This document shows positions 44,901-56,674 of a stretch of 64,000 bases of DNA, one piece after another (the stretch's first letter is position 1; each line of letters starts with the position of its first letter). A program made the translations under genes and the position numbers. Under the pieces are notes generated by a model that had not been told where the DNA came from, searched no databases, and was given only the letters and a program-made list of their open reading frames with translations. Origin of the DNA: Catonia carolina (Eukaryota; Arthropoda; Insecta; Hemiptera; Achilidae); the NCBI GenBank assembly GCA_035578175.1, contig JAQMRL010000006.1:21363506-21427505 (forward strand), read 5' to 3'.

Positions 44901-45429
44901 CACTAAAATGGAGTAAGTGTTCAAAGGGTCTAGAATTAACTATCAGATTGCAGAGATAAAAAAAATAGCGCCTTTGTAGTCAGGCAAATCAATACCTGAG
45001 TTGTGAATGGAAAGTTAACACTTTCCATAGTTCAAAATAGTGTCATTACAGAACCAGTTCTGAGTTACATTAATTGTGCTTGCAGGTGGTAGCAAGTGTT
45101 TGTGAACAGGAAATCATTTTGGTTCTTGAGAACAGTAATCTATTTAGTTAATGTAAATTGTATTTGTTAGTCGGTCAGGTTTAATCATTTTGGAATTGTT
45201 AATTTTGCCAATAAACAGTTGTAATAAGTTGTTACAAGTCTGTTTATTATTTATTAAACCCAGATCCTGAACGAACCTAGGCTTAGGTGTTACAATAATA
45301 TTGTTAGGTTCATATTATGAACCTATTTGATGGAAGAACATTTGAGTGCTTGAAAGACATTACAAACTGTTAAATGTCATCACATATTTCAAGAAATCTC
45401 AACATGTTATAATAAATATAAAAGTAAAA

Positions 45430-45960
45430 ACTCTTTTCAGCATAGATGGTGGTGGAGTCAAAGAGAAACTTAGAAAAGTCGAGAGAAGAATCTTAAGGAC
45501 TTGTATCAACAAAAAACACCAAATCGATGGTCAATACAGGCTTTTACTCAACAAACAAGTCTACAAAGATATAGAACCAGTCACAAATGCAATGAGAAAA
45601 AAAATAATTTTCTTCCTGGGACACATACTGAGAACTCCAGCAACACGCCTTCTAAGAAGAATCACTAAAAAACTACTTACCACTAAATCTGAAAAAAGGT
45701 AACCTGGTTTAGAGAAATTCAAAACGACATGAAAAAGAAATTGACCTAACCATGGAGGACCAAACACAACGTACACTTTGGTATAAACACCAAATGGGAA
45801 GTCACAAAGTTTGATTAACCACCAAAACAGTCAAATGCACAATCGGGGTTTGTTCAGGTGAACTAAGGAAAATAAGATCTGAAAATATGAAAAAGTTTTG
45901 GGTCAGCAAGAAGAAGAAGTTTTGGGGATTGAAGAAGACCAACTAAATGACTATAGTGAT
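45430..45960 (+). mobile_element. LINE 3' fragment
   Basis: KVERRILRTCINKKHQIDG and MRKKIIFFLGHILRTPATRL match the same region of the fragment at 48778-49259. The frame breaks after 45702 and continues decayed to about 45960. Confidence 0.75.
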
Positions 45961-46218
45961 CGTATGTGGTCATACAAGACCGAATATTAAAACTCATGGG
46001 CTTTACGTCAATTCTAGTTAAATTATAGTTGGTTGATTAGTGTTAACAAAAATTTTTTTTTAAAAGTCCTCTGCAAAGATCCCGGAATCTGCACCCATGT
46101 AGTAAGTACCCAGATCTCAAAAGTTAAAAAATGTAGTAATAAATAAATGGCAATTAATTCAATCAAAATTTAATATATTTAAAATTAATGAATATGTATA
46201 ATCTTTTAAAACTTCTTT

Positions 46219-46224
46219 TTTATT
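46219..46224 (-). terminator. Polyadenylation signal of IFT22
   Basis: A reversed AATAAA lies 46 bp beyond the IFT22 stop codon, at a normal distance for a short 3' UTR. Confidence 0.6.
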
Positions 46225-46269
46225 ATAAACAAAAAAAAACAGGGTTGCATCCACTTGGAACAAGAAAAA

Positions 46270-49200
46270 CTATCTGTTAGGCACACTGATAATATTTAAT
46301 TCATCTCTTTCATTTCGATCATGAACACCACTTAAAATATTTGTTATATAGTTGCTGAAATAATTCCTTAGTTTATTTCCACCTTCTTCTACATTTGCAG
46401 CAATATGTGTCATTCGTGAAAATTTATTGGCTGAAACACAGGAAAAAAATACAGTTATTTATTTAACACGCCATGTTAATATGGTAGTAAGTGTTGTTGT
46501 TTAGGTCATCAGGCGAAAGGCTGGTTTGAACCTGTAGAGGTTTTACTAAGTAAAACGAGGAGTGAGGTGGTTTACCATTGCCTTCCTCACTGAGTGGAAA
46601 AGTACGCTTATCAGCATGCCGGGCCCTCTGAAAAGCACATATTTTCCACTCTGCAAATGACACCTTCACTTCGTTCACCACAGGGTCTGGCTGTATAATG
46701 AAATTCATTACTTTCAGAGGAGATAACTCTGATTAGTGTCTTTTACACCTCTACCTCTTCTGTTCTTAAATGATTCAGTCATTTAATTGGCTGACCATGT
46801 GATAAGAAACAGAACTATTTATTTTAGCCCTGCAACGAACAGATTGAGTGTAAAAACTTTGACACACCACCTGTCTGTTATGGGCAGTGGTAGTAGGTAT
46901 GGATTGTATTCCTGAGCAAAGAGATGTGTTGTTCTTTAAGTTTTTACAAAAAATTATCATTATAAGACCTGTCGTAAGATGGAAATTGTGACAAAACAAA
47001 TTTTAGATCCTAAAATTTTCCCTATTAAAGTTGATGTTAAACTAAGCGTGGCAGCAAAAAAATGTTAAATAAATGTCTGGCATTTTTTTCATCTGTAAAT
47101 CACCATGTATCATTACCTATGCACAAGCCCAAGGCTTATATAGTTACTATACAGCACTATAGTGCTATACAGCCGAGAACTCAGCAGCCGTGCATTCATA
47201 AAGACATCAGCAGGATTAAAGCAAGTCAATACTTAAAATAAACCACCCAGGGAATCATGGTGTCGCCACTGGATGGTTTGTTTTGACAACCATTTTCTGT
47301 ACCAATAAACCTTTGTACAAAAACATCTACCTGTTAGTAAATAATTTAGTTCACTTCTTTTCCACAAGTGTTGTGCAATTACCTATTACTGCATTATATT
47401 GTAGGCTGGACAATAATAGTGTTATTTTAGTAACTAGTTACAGAATCATGTATTCAAGCAGGCTGTTATTTTCAGTAACATGTTATCAAAAAATCTGGTG
47501 TGAAACACTCACACAGCTTTCTCTTATCATTGCAAAGAATTAACAATATAACCTAATATTGGTAATAAAACATTATAAATAAGAAAAATGCTCTAAATAA
47601 GAGTTGTAGATCTTTTAATTTCCTATAAATTTGATTATATATACACTTTTGTCATAAAATGCGTGCTAAGGCTGAAATCTTGAAAAATCAATTTTTTTAC
47701 ACTATTTCATGAGAAAAAACAGAATATTGCTAATTATCGCTAAACTAAGCGTTATACTAAAAAATGTTTGAAACAAAAGTTGTAGGATTTTTAATTCTCT
47801 ACAACTTTTATTATATGTACATTTTTGCACTAAAATGCATATTAAAGCCGCAATCCTAAAAAAAACAACTTTTTTACGAGAAAACAGCCTCTCCAAGAAT
47901 TTCAGCAGACATGGTGCCTACCCTACCTTGTAAAATCGTAGGAGCCATTTTTGAGAAAATCACAAAAAAGTGAAAAATTACATGAATAAACTACTACTTC
48001 CAGTTGACCGATTTTGATGAAAATGATCGTGTCGAGTCCTCTAGTGGTATCTAATTTAAGTTTTAAGTTTCAAGTTCGTATGATGTTCCGCTCTTGAGAT
48101 ATTTTTTTCACACACGCACGCACGCACGCACGCACACACGCGCGCGCGCGCGCGTACACACACACACACACAGACCAATCGCTAAAAACATGTTTTTTTG
48201 GGATCAGGGGTGTGAAAAAGTGTATATCCGGTGAAAACTCAATTTCAAAAAATCGACATGAAAACAATACTTCCCTTCCTATATAGGCTATTCGTATAGG
48301 CAAGAGAAAGTAAAAATAGCTTTATTTCCGATTACTACTGACAACAGGAGGGTATTTAATTAGATCGAACTAATATTGGGGTTTTTGTGTTCAATTGTTT
48401 TTGTGTGAAAGGTGTTGTATGTGCTTTTAATGATATGAAAAACTATGAATTTTCAAGTCTGTGCGCAGAGTATAATTATAGTTACATAAATTTACTAACA
48501 TGATTAAATTTGTTTTGAAAAATACTTACAAAGAATAGTAGTTGGCTTAGAATTACTCTGTGAAGAATATTCAATGACTAGGCAATTCGGAATACCAACA
48601 CCACTCTGTATGACAAAATGGTCAAAATATGAATCCAGTTCAGCAATCTGTTCATCAGACTCCGGATTATAAACAATTATTATACCTTGAGCATCTCTAT
48701 AACATGCTGGCCAACAGTTTTGATACCTACAATGCACAAAATAATAATAATAATAAGACTAAAGAATAATAAGACTAAGAATCCTCAGAACAATAATAAA
48801 CAAAAAGCACAGAGTGGACAATGAGTATAGGTTGTTGCCAAATTCGGTCCTATACAGGGAAAATGAGGAAATTTCCGAGATAATGAGGAAGAGAAGAGTT
48901 GGGTTCTTTGGACATCTTAGGAGACTGCCAGAATCCAGATTTACCAGACAGGTACTGGATTTCTTTTTGAAAACCAAAGTCAAGTACGCCTGGTTTGAGG
49001 AAGTTCAACAGGATCTGCAGGACCTGGATATCTCAGAGACACAGATTTTGAACAGAGAAGAAGGATATAAGATCAAAAATCCAAACACGAAATTTCCAGA
49101 AGTACCTAAAAGGCAGACAAACAGACATTGGACTGTGGAGGATAGGGCGAGAGTGTCGCAGAGGATGAAGAACTACTGGGCAAATAAGAGGAATAACTAG

Positions 49201-52200
49201 GGATCTTCTATAAATCGATTGATTTTGCTCCAATGAGGGCCTAAAAAAAGAAAAAAAAAATAAGACTAAATTACCTACAATTTTTACATGGTAAAATAAG
49301 TTTTCCTAAACTGCATCCAACAATCCAAAAATGGTCATGTTGAGATAAAAACTGATAAGCATAAATATGAAGGGAATTCAAAAAGTTCCTGGAATTGTCT
49401 TGCAATCGCGTAAAAGATTGCCGAACAAAGTAGGTTTTTGTACAAACAATTTTGTGTGGTGGTTAGCAACATAGTAATAAAGTCTCTTTCTTGTGTAGTG
49501 GTTGTGGACATTCAAATTCTGTAAAAAGGTGTTTCGCTTTACGTACATTGGTGGGTGCTACTATAGTACATGGCCTACCTCGTTATGTTTAGTGAAATGT
49601 GTATTTCTTGATGTGGTAGCACTGTCCACTAGCACTTTTGGCGCGTAAATATTCATATATTTTACAGGTTATGAGAACTACATTAGGTTATGGTTGTGAA
49701 CAATAGGTTTTAAAAAATATTTACATATTTTACCGGTTGTGTGAACATTAGGTTACCTGCATTCAACGGTTAACCATCAGCGAAATTATGTAAATCCACT
49801 AACAGGAACCAATACACAAGCAATTGAGAGATCGTGGTTAGACACAAAAATAAACATTCTTAAACACTAAAAGGCGTTCCGAAAGAATTATTTCATTCGC
49901 ACCTTGACCAAAAATCATGGAAAATTATGAGAAAAGTACAACCTGATTTGTTTGTGGCTTTTCTCAATGACATTCACAATGTGTACCATGTGCAGACTGA
50001 CTAAAAATAAGTGGGTGAATCCTTATCGTATTATTAGTTTACTATTATTTGCTATTGTAAATTATTGTACAGTTCAGCCGTTCTTAGTTTGCTCCTACTG
50101 TCAACAAACAAAAGCCACCTACTACAGGGTGCTTGCTAGAGTGCTTGCTTGCAGGGTGCTTGCTTGACTTTACGGTGTCGTATTCCTATTAAGTTAACTA
50201 TTTTTTAAATTATAAGTACTTAAAGTACTAAAAACATCAGTCATGATATGATGTAGGTCTAAAAATTTCGTTTAGAAAAATACTTTTAAAAGTATTTTGT
50301 ATTTAAATACTTTTGAAGGTATTTTGTTGTTACTTTTTAATCAGCGTGTACACATTTTGATATAATATGCATGCTCAGTGACGTCATTATTTGTTTACGT
50401 TAGGAGCAAACTAAGAGAGGCTGGACTTTATGTAATTTGTCCTTTTTTTTAATATCACATAACCTGTAAAATATGTGCATATTTACATTCCAAAAGTGTT
50501 TGGGGACAGTGGTACCACATCAAGAAATACAAATTTCACTAAACATAACGTGGTAGGCCATGTACTATAGTAGCACCCACTGGTGACAGAAGAAGCGTGA
50601 TTCTGGTTGAAGATTGGAATGGAAGAGTTTGTAACTTACAGAAATTGAGTTAAGTGAGTGGAATGTTTGTGGGAAAATCAAAGAAAATGAGTATTAATTA
50701 TGGGGGAAGAAAGATTTTACAGCTAGAGATAGAATTAAAACTAAAACTTTAGAGATAGAATTACTTTTGAGGTACCTAATACAGATGGGAGCTCACTTGA
50801 TTACTAGCGTAAGGAATTCGGTTGGAGAGGATTGTTTGTACGATTCTCCTCCTCCTATAACCTAGTAGTAGTAATAATACCATTAGTACACACTGTTCTT
50901 TAAATATTAGTCACAAAACTATTTCGAACAACTACTGCAGTACCTACCAAAATATTTTATTAGATTTTAAACTAATAATTATTCTAAAATATTTTATTTA
51001 TATACTAAAAGTTTATTATAATAGCTTAATATAATTTAAAAAATGTATAAGTTTTTAATATTTTACTACAGAGTGTTATATTTTATGTCAGTTTGTTTAT
51101 AAACAGGCCACATATAACAATATTAGATTACATACAATAACTAGACTAATAACTTCACGAGCTGCGTGAGTAATTAACAATACTACAGTGAACAGTCTCA
51201 CAGTAACTACTGACAAATATGAAGAGTAAATGTTTCAGAATGTACAGTATAGTCACTTTAGTCATGAGTTTGTCCTTGTTTGCAATGAGGGGTAAAGGGG
51301 GAAAAGCATCAGTGCGCATGTGCAACTGCTTAAATGTCAGTACGACAAACATAACAACTTATATTATACCCAGAGTATATACAATATATCGCGGAACCTT
51401 TTGTAGGTTAATTGTACGAATATGTTTGTTACCGTAAACACAAATGTGGGTTTCTCGCTGAACGCAATGTAATATATGTTGTGAAGTTGAAACTAAACAA
51501 AAATGCCTAACCGTACCTCTTAACAAAAGCCGTGAGCGAGCGGCTAACTACTGTGATATTTCTCTTTCCACAATTCTAAAAATAAAGAAGGAAATTAAGG
51601 ATGTGAAGAAGCTATTCTTTAACAGTTTTGTTGACACCTGGTAAAAAACAAAAACGGTTAGGTAGATACTAGAGAGACTGATAATGAAAACGCCGATGAC
51701 AGCAATAGTAAAGAAGGCGATTAATTCGTAATTACAGTAAATCAAACATTTCTAGTCATGTAATTAAGCTATAGGCAATATTACATGTTATATTTATTTC
51801 TTATAAGGTTTATCAAGAAAAAAATTTTCTCGGAATAAACCACAGCTTACAAAATTTATCTAGAAACTAAACGAAAGTGAAATGTACGAGTAGTGTCTTG
51901 CTGTTGAGGTTGGCAGCACTACAAATAAATCACTTCCCTTCCTCAGAGCCCATATATATGCAAAAGGCAATCTCGTGACTTCAGTATCTATACACAAGTC
52001 ACAATGTGGATTTACAACAACCGTTGCTATGACATCATGTCTCACTGTCACCAGTCCCCCTTGCCATTCATCCCGAACTAGTAAACAAGTCAGCTCCCTA
52101 CTAGAGAAGAGATGAAAGAACTGTCACTGTGAACGAGTCATGGTTACTTATAAGTCACGGTGACCAAAGTTATTCAGATAGGCGAGTAACCGTTCCCCAG

Positions 52201-54937
52201 TCACTGTTACATAGATCGCTTACTCTTCTGGCACTGAAAGACAGGACGACACGGCGAATGTTCACCATACTTCTCTCCCTCTCTCAGTCCCTCCCTTTGT
52301 TATGTTTCTCACCAACTAGACTAAACAAAACGAGGGTAGTTCCTTTACATTTCTGATCGTGGTAACATAATTATATTACACTGTTATTTTTATTGCACGC
52401 CGCGTTCTACCAAGCTATTTTATTTATATTGTGCGTTGTTAATTTTTTCAGTTGTAAATTGTTTCTTGTACTTTCTCTTTCTTTTTTATACAAAATGTTC
52501 TTTATATTACTAATTTAGGATAACTTGTGTTAATCTCTTTTAGGCTAAATTTTTATTTTAGTTATATATGCAGCCCATTCATTTTTTTTAATTTATCAAA
52601 ACTGCAGTTGTATCATGAAATAACAACTGAAATCATTATTATTATTATTTCATGATAACATCTAAAAAATATACAAGTGTATACACAGTTATTACTAAAT
52701 AACTTGTAACTATTAAAAGTACCGGTGAATGCAAAATCACTGTCACCTTGATCACGGTGACTGGTTGAAACAGTGAACGCTCTTCACTACTCCCTACTAT
52801 ACATACAACACTGATAATAATTTGATCACTTACTTTTTATCACCGCTACAATCCCATAATTCAATTTCAGCCTTACCATTTCTGTTATTTACATTTAAAT
52901 TTTGCGTTTCAAATTCAACAATTCTTACACATTTTGTTGGTCTGTACTCACTGCCACTAATGTCAGTTGCATCTGACAGAAAGTTAGCAACAGTTGATTT
53001 ACCACTCTGAAATAAGATACAAAACAAGTTAACACAAAATCTGGTGTGAAAAACTCACACAACTTTCTCTTGCCGATGCAAATGATTAACAATATAACCT
53101 AATCTTAGCAATAAACCATTAGAAATAAACAAAACACTAACCTCAATAAACATAACCTTATTTTAATCATGAGTGAAAGACGGAAAATGAAAATCGACCT
53201 GTTTGGCTTAAAAATACGGAAAATCACTCTTTCATGCTAAACTAGGCTCTGTAGAGAAAAATGCTTTAAATAAAAGTTGTAGATCTTTTAATTTTCTATA
53301 AATTCAAATAAATAAACTTTTGTTTATTATCTTTAAAAAATCGATTTTTCTCACGTTTTCGTGAGAAAAAACTGAAAGTCGATAATTACCGCTAAACTAA
53401 GCGTTATACAAAAATATGTTTGAAATAAAAGTTATAGTATTTTAAATTTTCTACAACTTTTATTATATACGTTTTTGCGCTGAAATGCATATTAAAGCCG
53501 CAATCTTAAAAAAACAAATTTTTTACGTGAAAACAACCTGACCAAGAATTTCAGCAAACATGGCGCCCACCCTATCTTGTAGAGCATAAAAAGTTAAGTA
53601 AATTAGGCGATTTTTAAAAAAATCGTAGGACCAGTTTTAGAGAAAAACGCAAAAAAGTGAAAAATTACACGAATAAACTACTTCCGGTTGACCGATTTTG
53701 ATGAAAATGTTCGTGTCCGGTCCGGTAGTGGTATTTAACTTAAGTTTCAAGTTTCAAGTTCGTACGTAGTTACGTTCTTGAGATATTTTGTATACACACA
53801 CAGACCAATCGCTAAAAACATGTTTTTTGGGTTCAGGGGGTCTGAAAACATATAGATCCGGTGAAAACTCGATTTCGAAAAATCGACATGAAAACAATAC
53901 TTTCCTTCCTATATATTCATATAGGCAAGAGAAAGTAATAACTTAAAATGAAATACATTCAAGAATTAAAAATTTTAATTTTAAGAATTCCCCATAACAG
54001 TCAGGGGGGTGTTAAATTATTTGGACTCGATCTGCTAACAACAAATGGGTAACAAAAAATGGTTCCGTTTCTTATCATAATTCTTACACATTTTGTTGGT
54101 CTGTAATCGCAGCTGATTATAATGATAGAAGAATTTAAGAACAGAAGAGGTAGAGATGTAAATGACAATACTTAGAGTTATCTGCTCTGAGAGTAATGAA
54201 TTCATTATAAAGCCAGACCCTGCAGTGAATAAAGTGAAGGTGTCATTTGCTGGTTGCAAAGTAGATGCTTTTGAGAGGGCCGGGCATGCTGATAAGCATA
54301 CTTTTACACTCAGTGAGAAAAGCAATGGTGAACCACCTCACTCCTCGTTTTATTTAGTAAAGCCTCTAAAGGTTTAACAAAATTCAAATCATGACCTAAG
54401 CAAGAGCAATTTCAGAATATTTTTTCATGTTTTTAAGTCACAGAAATCTTAAACGATGTTAATATTTTAATAAATCATACACAAAAGAAAATAATTTTCT
54501 AAATCCTTTTAGCAGATAAATTACATTGATAGATTCTGTTAATGATGACAAAATCAATAATCATGTAGCAATGATGAATAGCCCACTATCTCTATTAGTT
54601 GACCATAAGGTGGAGTGTTAAATTAATAGCACTCGATCTGCTAGTTCTCGGGCTACAAAAAAGTTCTGTTTCTTAGCACATAGTCAACTAATTATATGAC
54701 TGAACTATATTTTAAGAACAGAAGAGGTAGAGGTGTACCTATATGACACTACTCAAGAGTTATCTCCTCTGAGAGTAATGAATTTCACTATACATACAGA
54801 TCCTGGGTGAATGAAGTAAAGGTGTCATTTGCAGGGTGGATTTGTTAAATGTACTAATGTAATTTGAGAAGTATGATAAAAGAATACAAATAACTTACGT
54901 TAACAGGTCCAGTGACAGCTATTTTCAGTTTAATCAT
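46270..54937 (-). CDS. IFT22: Intraflagellar transport protein 22 (RABL5), complete
   Basis: Four exons in transcript order: 54937-54899, 53006-52834, 48726-48530 and 46430-46270. They join in phase to 189 aa, close to the usual 185. It is a Rab-like small GTPase subunit of the IFT-B complex, which carries cargo along ciliary microtubules. Visible motifs are the P-loop GPVNSGKS (residues 10-17, split by intron 1) and WDCSGD (64-69), the form typical of RABL5 in place of the Rab DTAGQ. ACYRDAQGIIIVYN follows. The NKxD guanine motif is not evident, as in other IFT22 proteins, and there is no C-terminal prenylation Cys. Exon 3 has an alternative in-frame read-through but the GTAAGT donor gives the conserved junction. 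Introns 2 and 3 are full of repeats. A candidate X-box lies at 55087-55101. Confidence 0.95.
46493..46887 (-). repeat. Family A retroposon, full-length copy A7 with TSD
   Basis: Target duplication TGGTAGTAAGT (46482-46492) and TGGTAGTAGGT (46888-46898), one mismatch. The body is very close to A6. It lies in IFT22 intron 3, 52 bp from exon 4. Confidence 0.95.
47070..47190 (+). repeat. SINE family C body fragment C3
   Basis: TGTCTGGCATTTTTTTCATC and ATCATTACCTATGCACAAGCC match the body of C1. The tRNA-like head is missing. Confidence 0.7.
47497..48312. mobile_element. TIR repeat family F, copy F1
   Basis: It starts GGTGTGAAACACTCACACAG followed by CTTTCTCTTATC and ends TAGGCAAGAGAAAGTAA. The terminal CTTTCTCTTGCC/GGCAAGAGAAAG pairing is clear in copy F2. 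Non-coding, in IFT22 intron 3. Confidence 0.85.
48112..48172. repeat. Alternating purine-pyrimidine tract
   Basis: Runs of GCAC, then CG, then AC over about 60 bp inside F1. F2 and F3 have only short AC or TG tracts at the same place, so it expanded in this copy. Confidence 0.95.
48778..49259 (+). mobile_element. 5'-truncated LINE insertion with TSD
   Basis: The plus frame 48814-49200 encodes EISEIMRKRRVGFFGHLRRL, KYAWFEEVQQDL and HWTVEDRARVSQRMKNYWA, the C-terminal region of a LINE. It ends in an A-rich tail. AATAAGACTAA is found just before the start and again right after the tail, a target duplication. It lies in IFT22 intron 2, antisense, 50 bp from exon 3. Confidence 0.85.
49554..50577. 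mobile_element. Non-autonomous TIR element with 130-bp ends
   Basis: The left arm GGTGCTACTATAGTACATGG and the reversed right arm match over about 125-130 bp with few changes. CATTGGTG (49546-49553) and CACTGGTG (50578-50585) form a likely 8-bp target duplication. The 1024-bp interior has no transposase. It lies in IFT22 intron 2. Superfamily not assigned; 8-bp duplications occur in hAT, P and Merlin elements. Confidence 0.85.
50586..52833. other. IFT22 intron 2, unassigned part
   Basis: Mostly AT-rich. A GC-richer block at 51900-52350 and 52735-52800 contains several TCACGGTGA and TCACTGT motifs in both orientations. No exon or element boundary could be fixed. Confidence 0.4.
53041..53938. 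mobile_element. TIR repeat family F, copy F2
   Basis: It runs from GGTGTGAAAAACTCACACAAC, with ACTTTCTCTTGCC just inside, to ATAGGCAAGAGAAAGTAA. Length is 0.9 kb, in IFT22 intron 1, starting 34 bp upstream of exon 2 in transcript sense. Confidence 0.85.
53991..54404 (+). repeat. Family A retroposon, copy A10
   Basis: From CCATAACAGTCAGGGGGGTG to ATGACCTAAGCAAGAGCAA. It is diverged, with a foreign patch near 54075-54105 that repeats part of IFT22 exon 2 (TTCTTACACATTTTGTTGG, reversed in the gene). Confidence 0.8.
54605..54840 (+). repeat. Family A retroposon, copy A11 (3' truncated)
   Basis: From AAGGTGGAGTGTTAAATTAA to GGTGTCATTTGCAGGGTGGA. The last 150 bp are missing. Confidence 0.8.
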
Positions 54938-55086
54938 ACCAAAATTTGTTGGTAACGAATAATGTTAATGGGCCTATAGTCTGAAAAATTACTTCAATAT
55001 TTTAAATGACAATTAAAAACAAAAATAAAACAATACCACGTAAAAATATTTAAGACTCACTTGCGTAATAACACATTGATATCTCA

Positions 55087-55101
55087 ATCGTCCCTAGCAA
55101 C
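55087..55101 (-). promoter_or_regulatory. Candidate RFX X-box upstream of IFT22
   Basis: ATCGTC-CCT-AGCAAC fits RYYNYY-N3-RRNRAC, 150 bp before the IFT22 ATG. A second AGCAAC half-site follows at 55122-55127. It is weaker than the site at 41243 because the spacer is 3 bp. Confidence 0.45.
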
Positions 55102-55139
55102 CAAATGTTTACACTTGTCGTTAGCAACAGATTTTGGTT

Positions 55140-55892
55140 GTACAGTGCTACCAGTGCAGTAAAGGGGAAATGACAAATTATCAAATGTTGACAATATAAT
55201 ATAATATAATATAAGAATTTATGAATTATTAGCTTGTTCAAGCTAACAATTCATTTCGTACAGTAATTATTTTTCTATATGGTACTTTAAAATGGTTCTC
55301 GTTTTATACGAATAAAGAACTCTTACAGTACGCCAAGGTTTGTAGAGAGTCTTTCTCAACTATTAATTTTTTAATTACTCTTTATTTTTAATAACTTTAA
55401 CAGTACACTAAATAATCTGTGCACATAACATCTTAATTCTTACCGCGGAGTAAGTTTAGTAAGAATAGAGAGGGAACTCCCATGGTGTTAAGTGTATAAA
55501 ACGTTTGTCGTCTGCAACTTTCGTTCTTATCACCCCTGTAGAATGCGCTAGTAGCGCATACGAGGGAGATTTTGAATTGGCTTTATTACACTATGGAATA
55601 TTGTTGTTTTATAATTGAAATTTTTGGTAACTTATTTTTTTTTTTAATTTAAAGTCGCATCGACAGTTTGGTTATTAGCGACTACGGTGGGTCATAAAAC
55701 AATGGGTTGAGACTAGTTTATAATATTAATGAAATAACATTTTGTAACTTAAAGAAGTGTTTTTTCGCAATGGGTTAGGGAACGTGATTTCTTCTGTTTT
55801 CCGAAAGCGAAAACCTGTTAATTAACATGAGTAATATTAATATAGAGTAATTAATATGATTACGCTAACTGTCTCTTTGTAAAAAAATTTCG
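55140..55892. other. Intergenic DNA
   Basis: It contains a 17-bp palindrome ATGCGCTA-G-TAGCGCAT (55543-55559) and a family E SINE piece near 55650 (GACAGTTTGGTTATTAGCG). No gene recognised. Confidence 0.45.
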
Positions 55893-56066
55893 CCGGCCGC
55901 ATTGGCGAAGTTGGTAACGTGCTCGCCTCTCATCATGCGGTCTTGGGTTCGAATCCCATTCAGGCTCGGAATTTTTTCATACGTTACAAAAATCATTTCA
56001 TCATTCACCGTCTGCATTAGCAGTAATTGCAGAACAGTCGGACGTTAAACAAAAAAAAAAAAAAAA
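55893..56066 (+). repeat. SINE family B, full-length copy B4
   Basis: This is the best copy: head CCGGCCGCATTGGCGAAGTTGG with A box (55903-55914), B box GGTTCGAATCC (55946-55956), body TCACCGTCTGCATTAGCAG, 3' end CAGTCGGACGTTAAAC and a poly-A tail of about 18. Confidence 0.95.
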
Positions 56067-56552
56067 TGTAACAAATTTTTCCCTCACTCGCTCTGTCGCT
56101 TCGCCCCGCGTTCGTTCAGATCATCGCCACGCCACACGAAGCGCCACACGTATGTGTTAGACAGAAAGCGTTCAATATTACGCGGTCTGTCTCTCTTGCA
56201 CAATTCTACCATTTTTGGGCGTGTATATTGCCTCCATAGAGCACACTCAAAGATCATGACCCAAAACCACGGTAATCTAACCTTGTTGGTTGCTGTATGA
56301 AACAATTCCGTGAAGCTGTTAAATCTGTATTTAGTTACCGGTTAAGCAAAAGATTAGAAATCAATGGGCTTTTTGAACCAGCAGTTTTTATTTTTTCATA
56401 CCTATATTTCGAAATAGAGCACTGTTTCATTTAATGAACCACCCAATATGATCACAGCATTGTAGTGATTGATTTGGTCATTGCCATGAATTTGAACAAG
56501 AAAAATATGCAGAGGTGTTTATTCACCTGTAGCTCTTACCTCGTCTACAAAC
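56067..56552. other. Intergenic DNA, no gene seen
   Basis: A slightly GC-rich patch (56080-56290) has a 73-aa reverse frame of no known family. Confidence 0.35.
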
Positions 56553-56674
56553 AAAGTCTTGGATTCGAATCCCATTCACACACGGCATGTTTTCATACGT
56601 TACAGGAATCATTTCATCCTTCACCGTCTGCATTAGAAGTAATTGCAGAACCGTCAGACGTTAACAAAAAATAA
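56553..56674 (+). repeat. SINE family B, copy B5 (5' truncated)
   Basis: Begins TCTTGGATTCGAATCCCATT and ends GTCAGACGTTAACAAAAAAT. It starts at nearly the same internal point as B1. Confidence 0.85.

Noticed and set aside
48070..48303. 77-aa reverse frame with Arg-Ala-Cys repeats
   Set aside because: It is produced by the GCAC/CG simple repeat within family F copy F1.
52129..52356. 75-aa frame in a GC-richer block of IFT22 intron 2, considered as a hidden exon or promoter
   Set aside because: No splice-bounded homology. Repeated TCACGGTGA words suggest a repeat, but I could not fix any borders.
56280..56310. GTTGCTGTATGAAAC as an X-box for the small gene at 57153
   Set aside because: The second half does not meet RRNRAC (T in first position), and it is more than 800 bp from the ATG.
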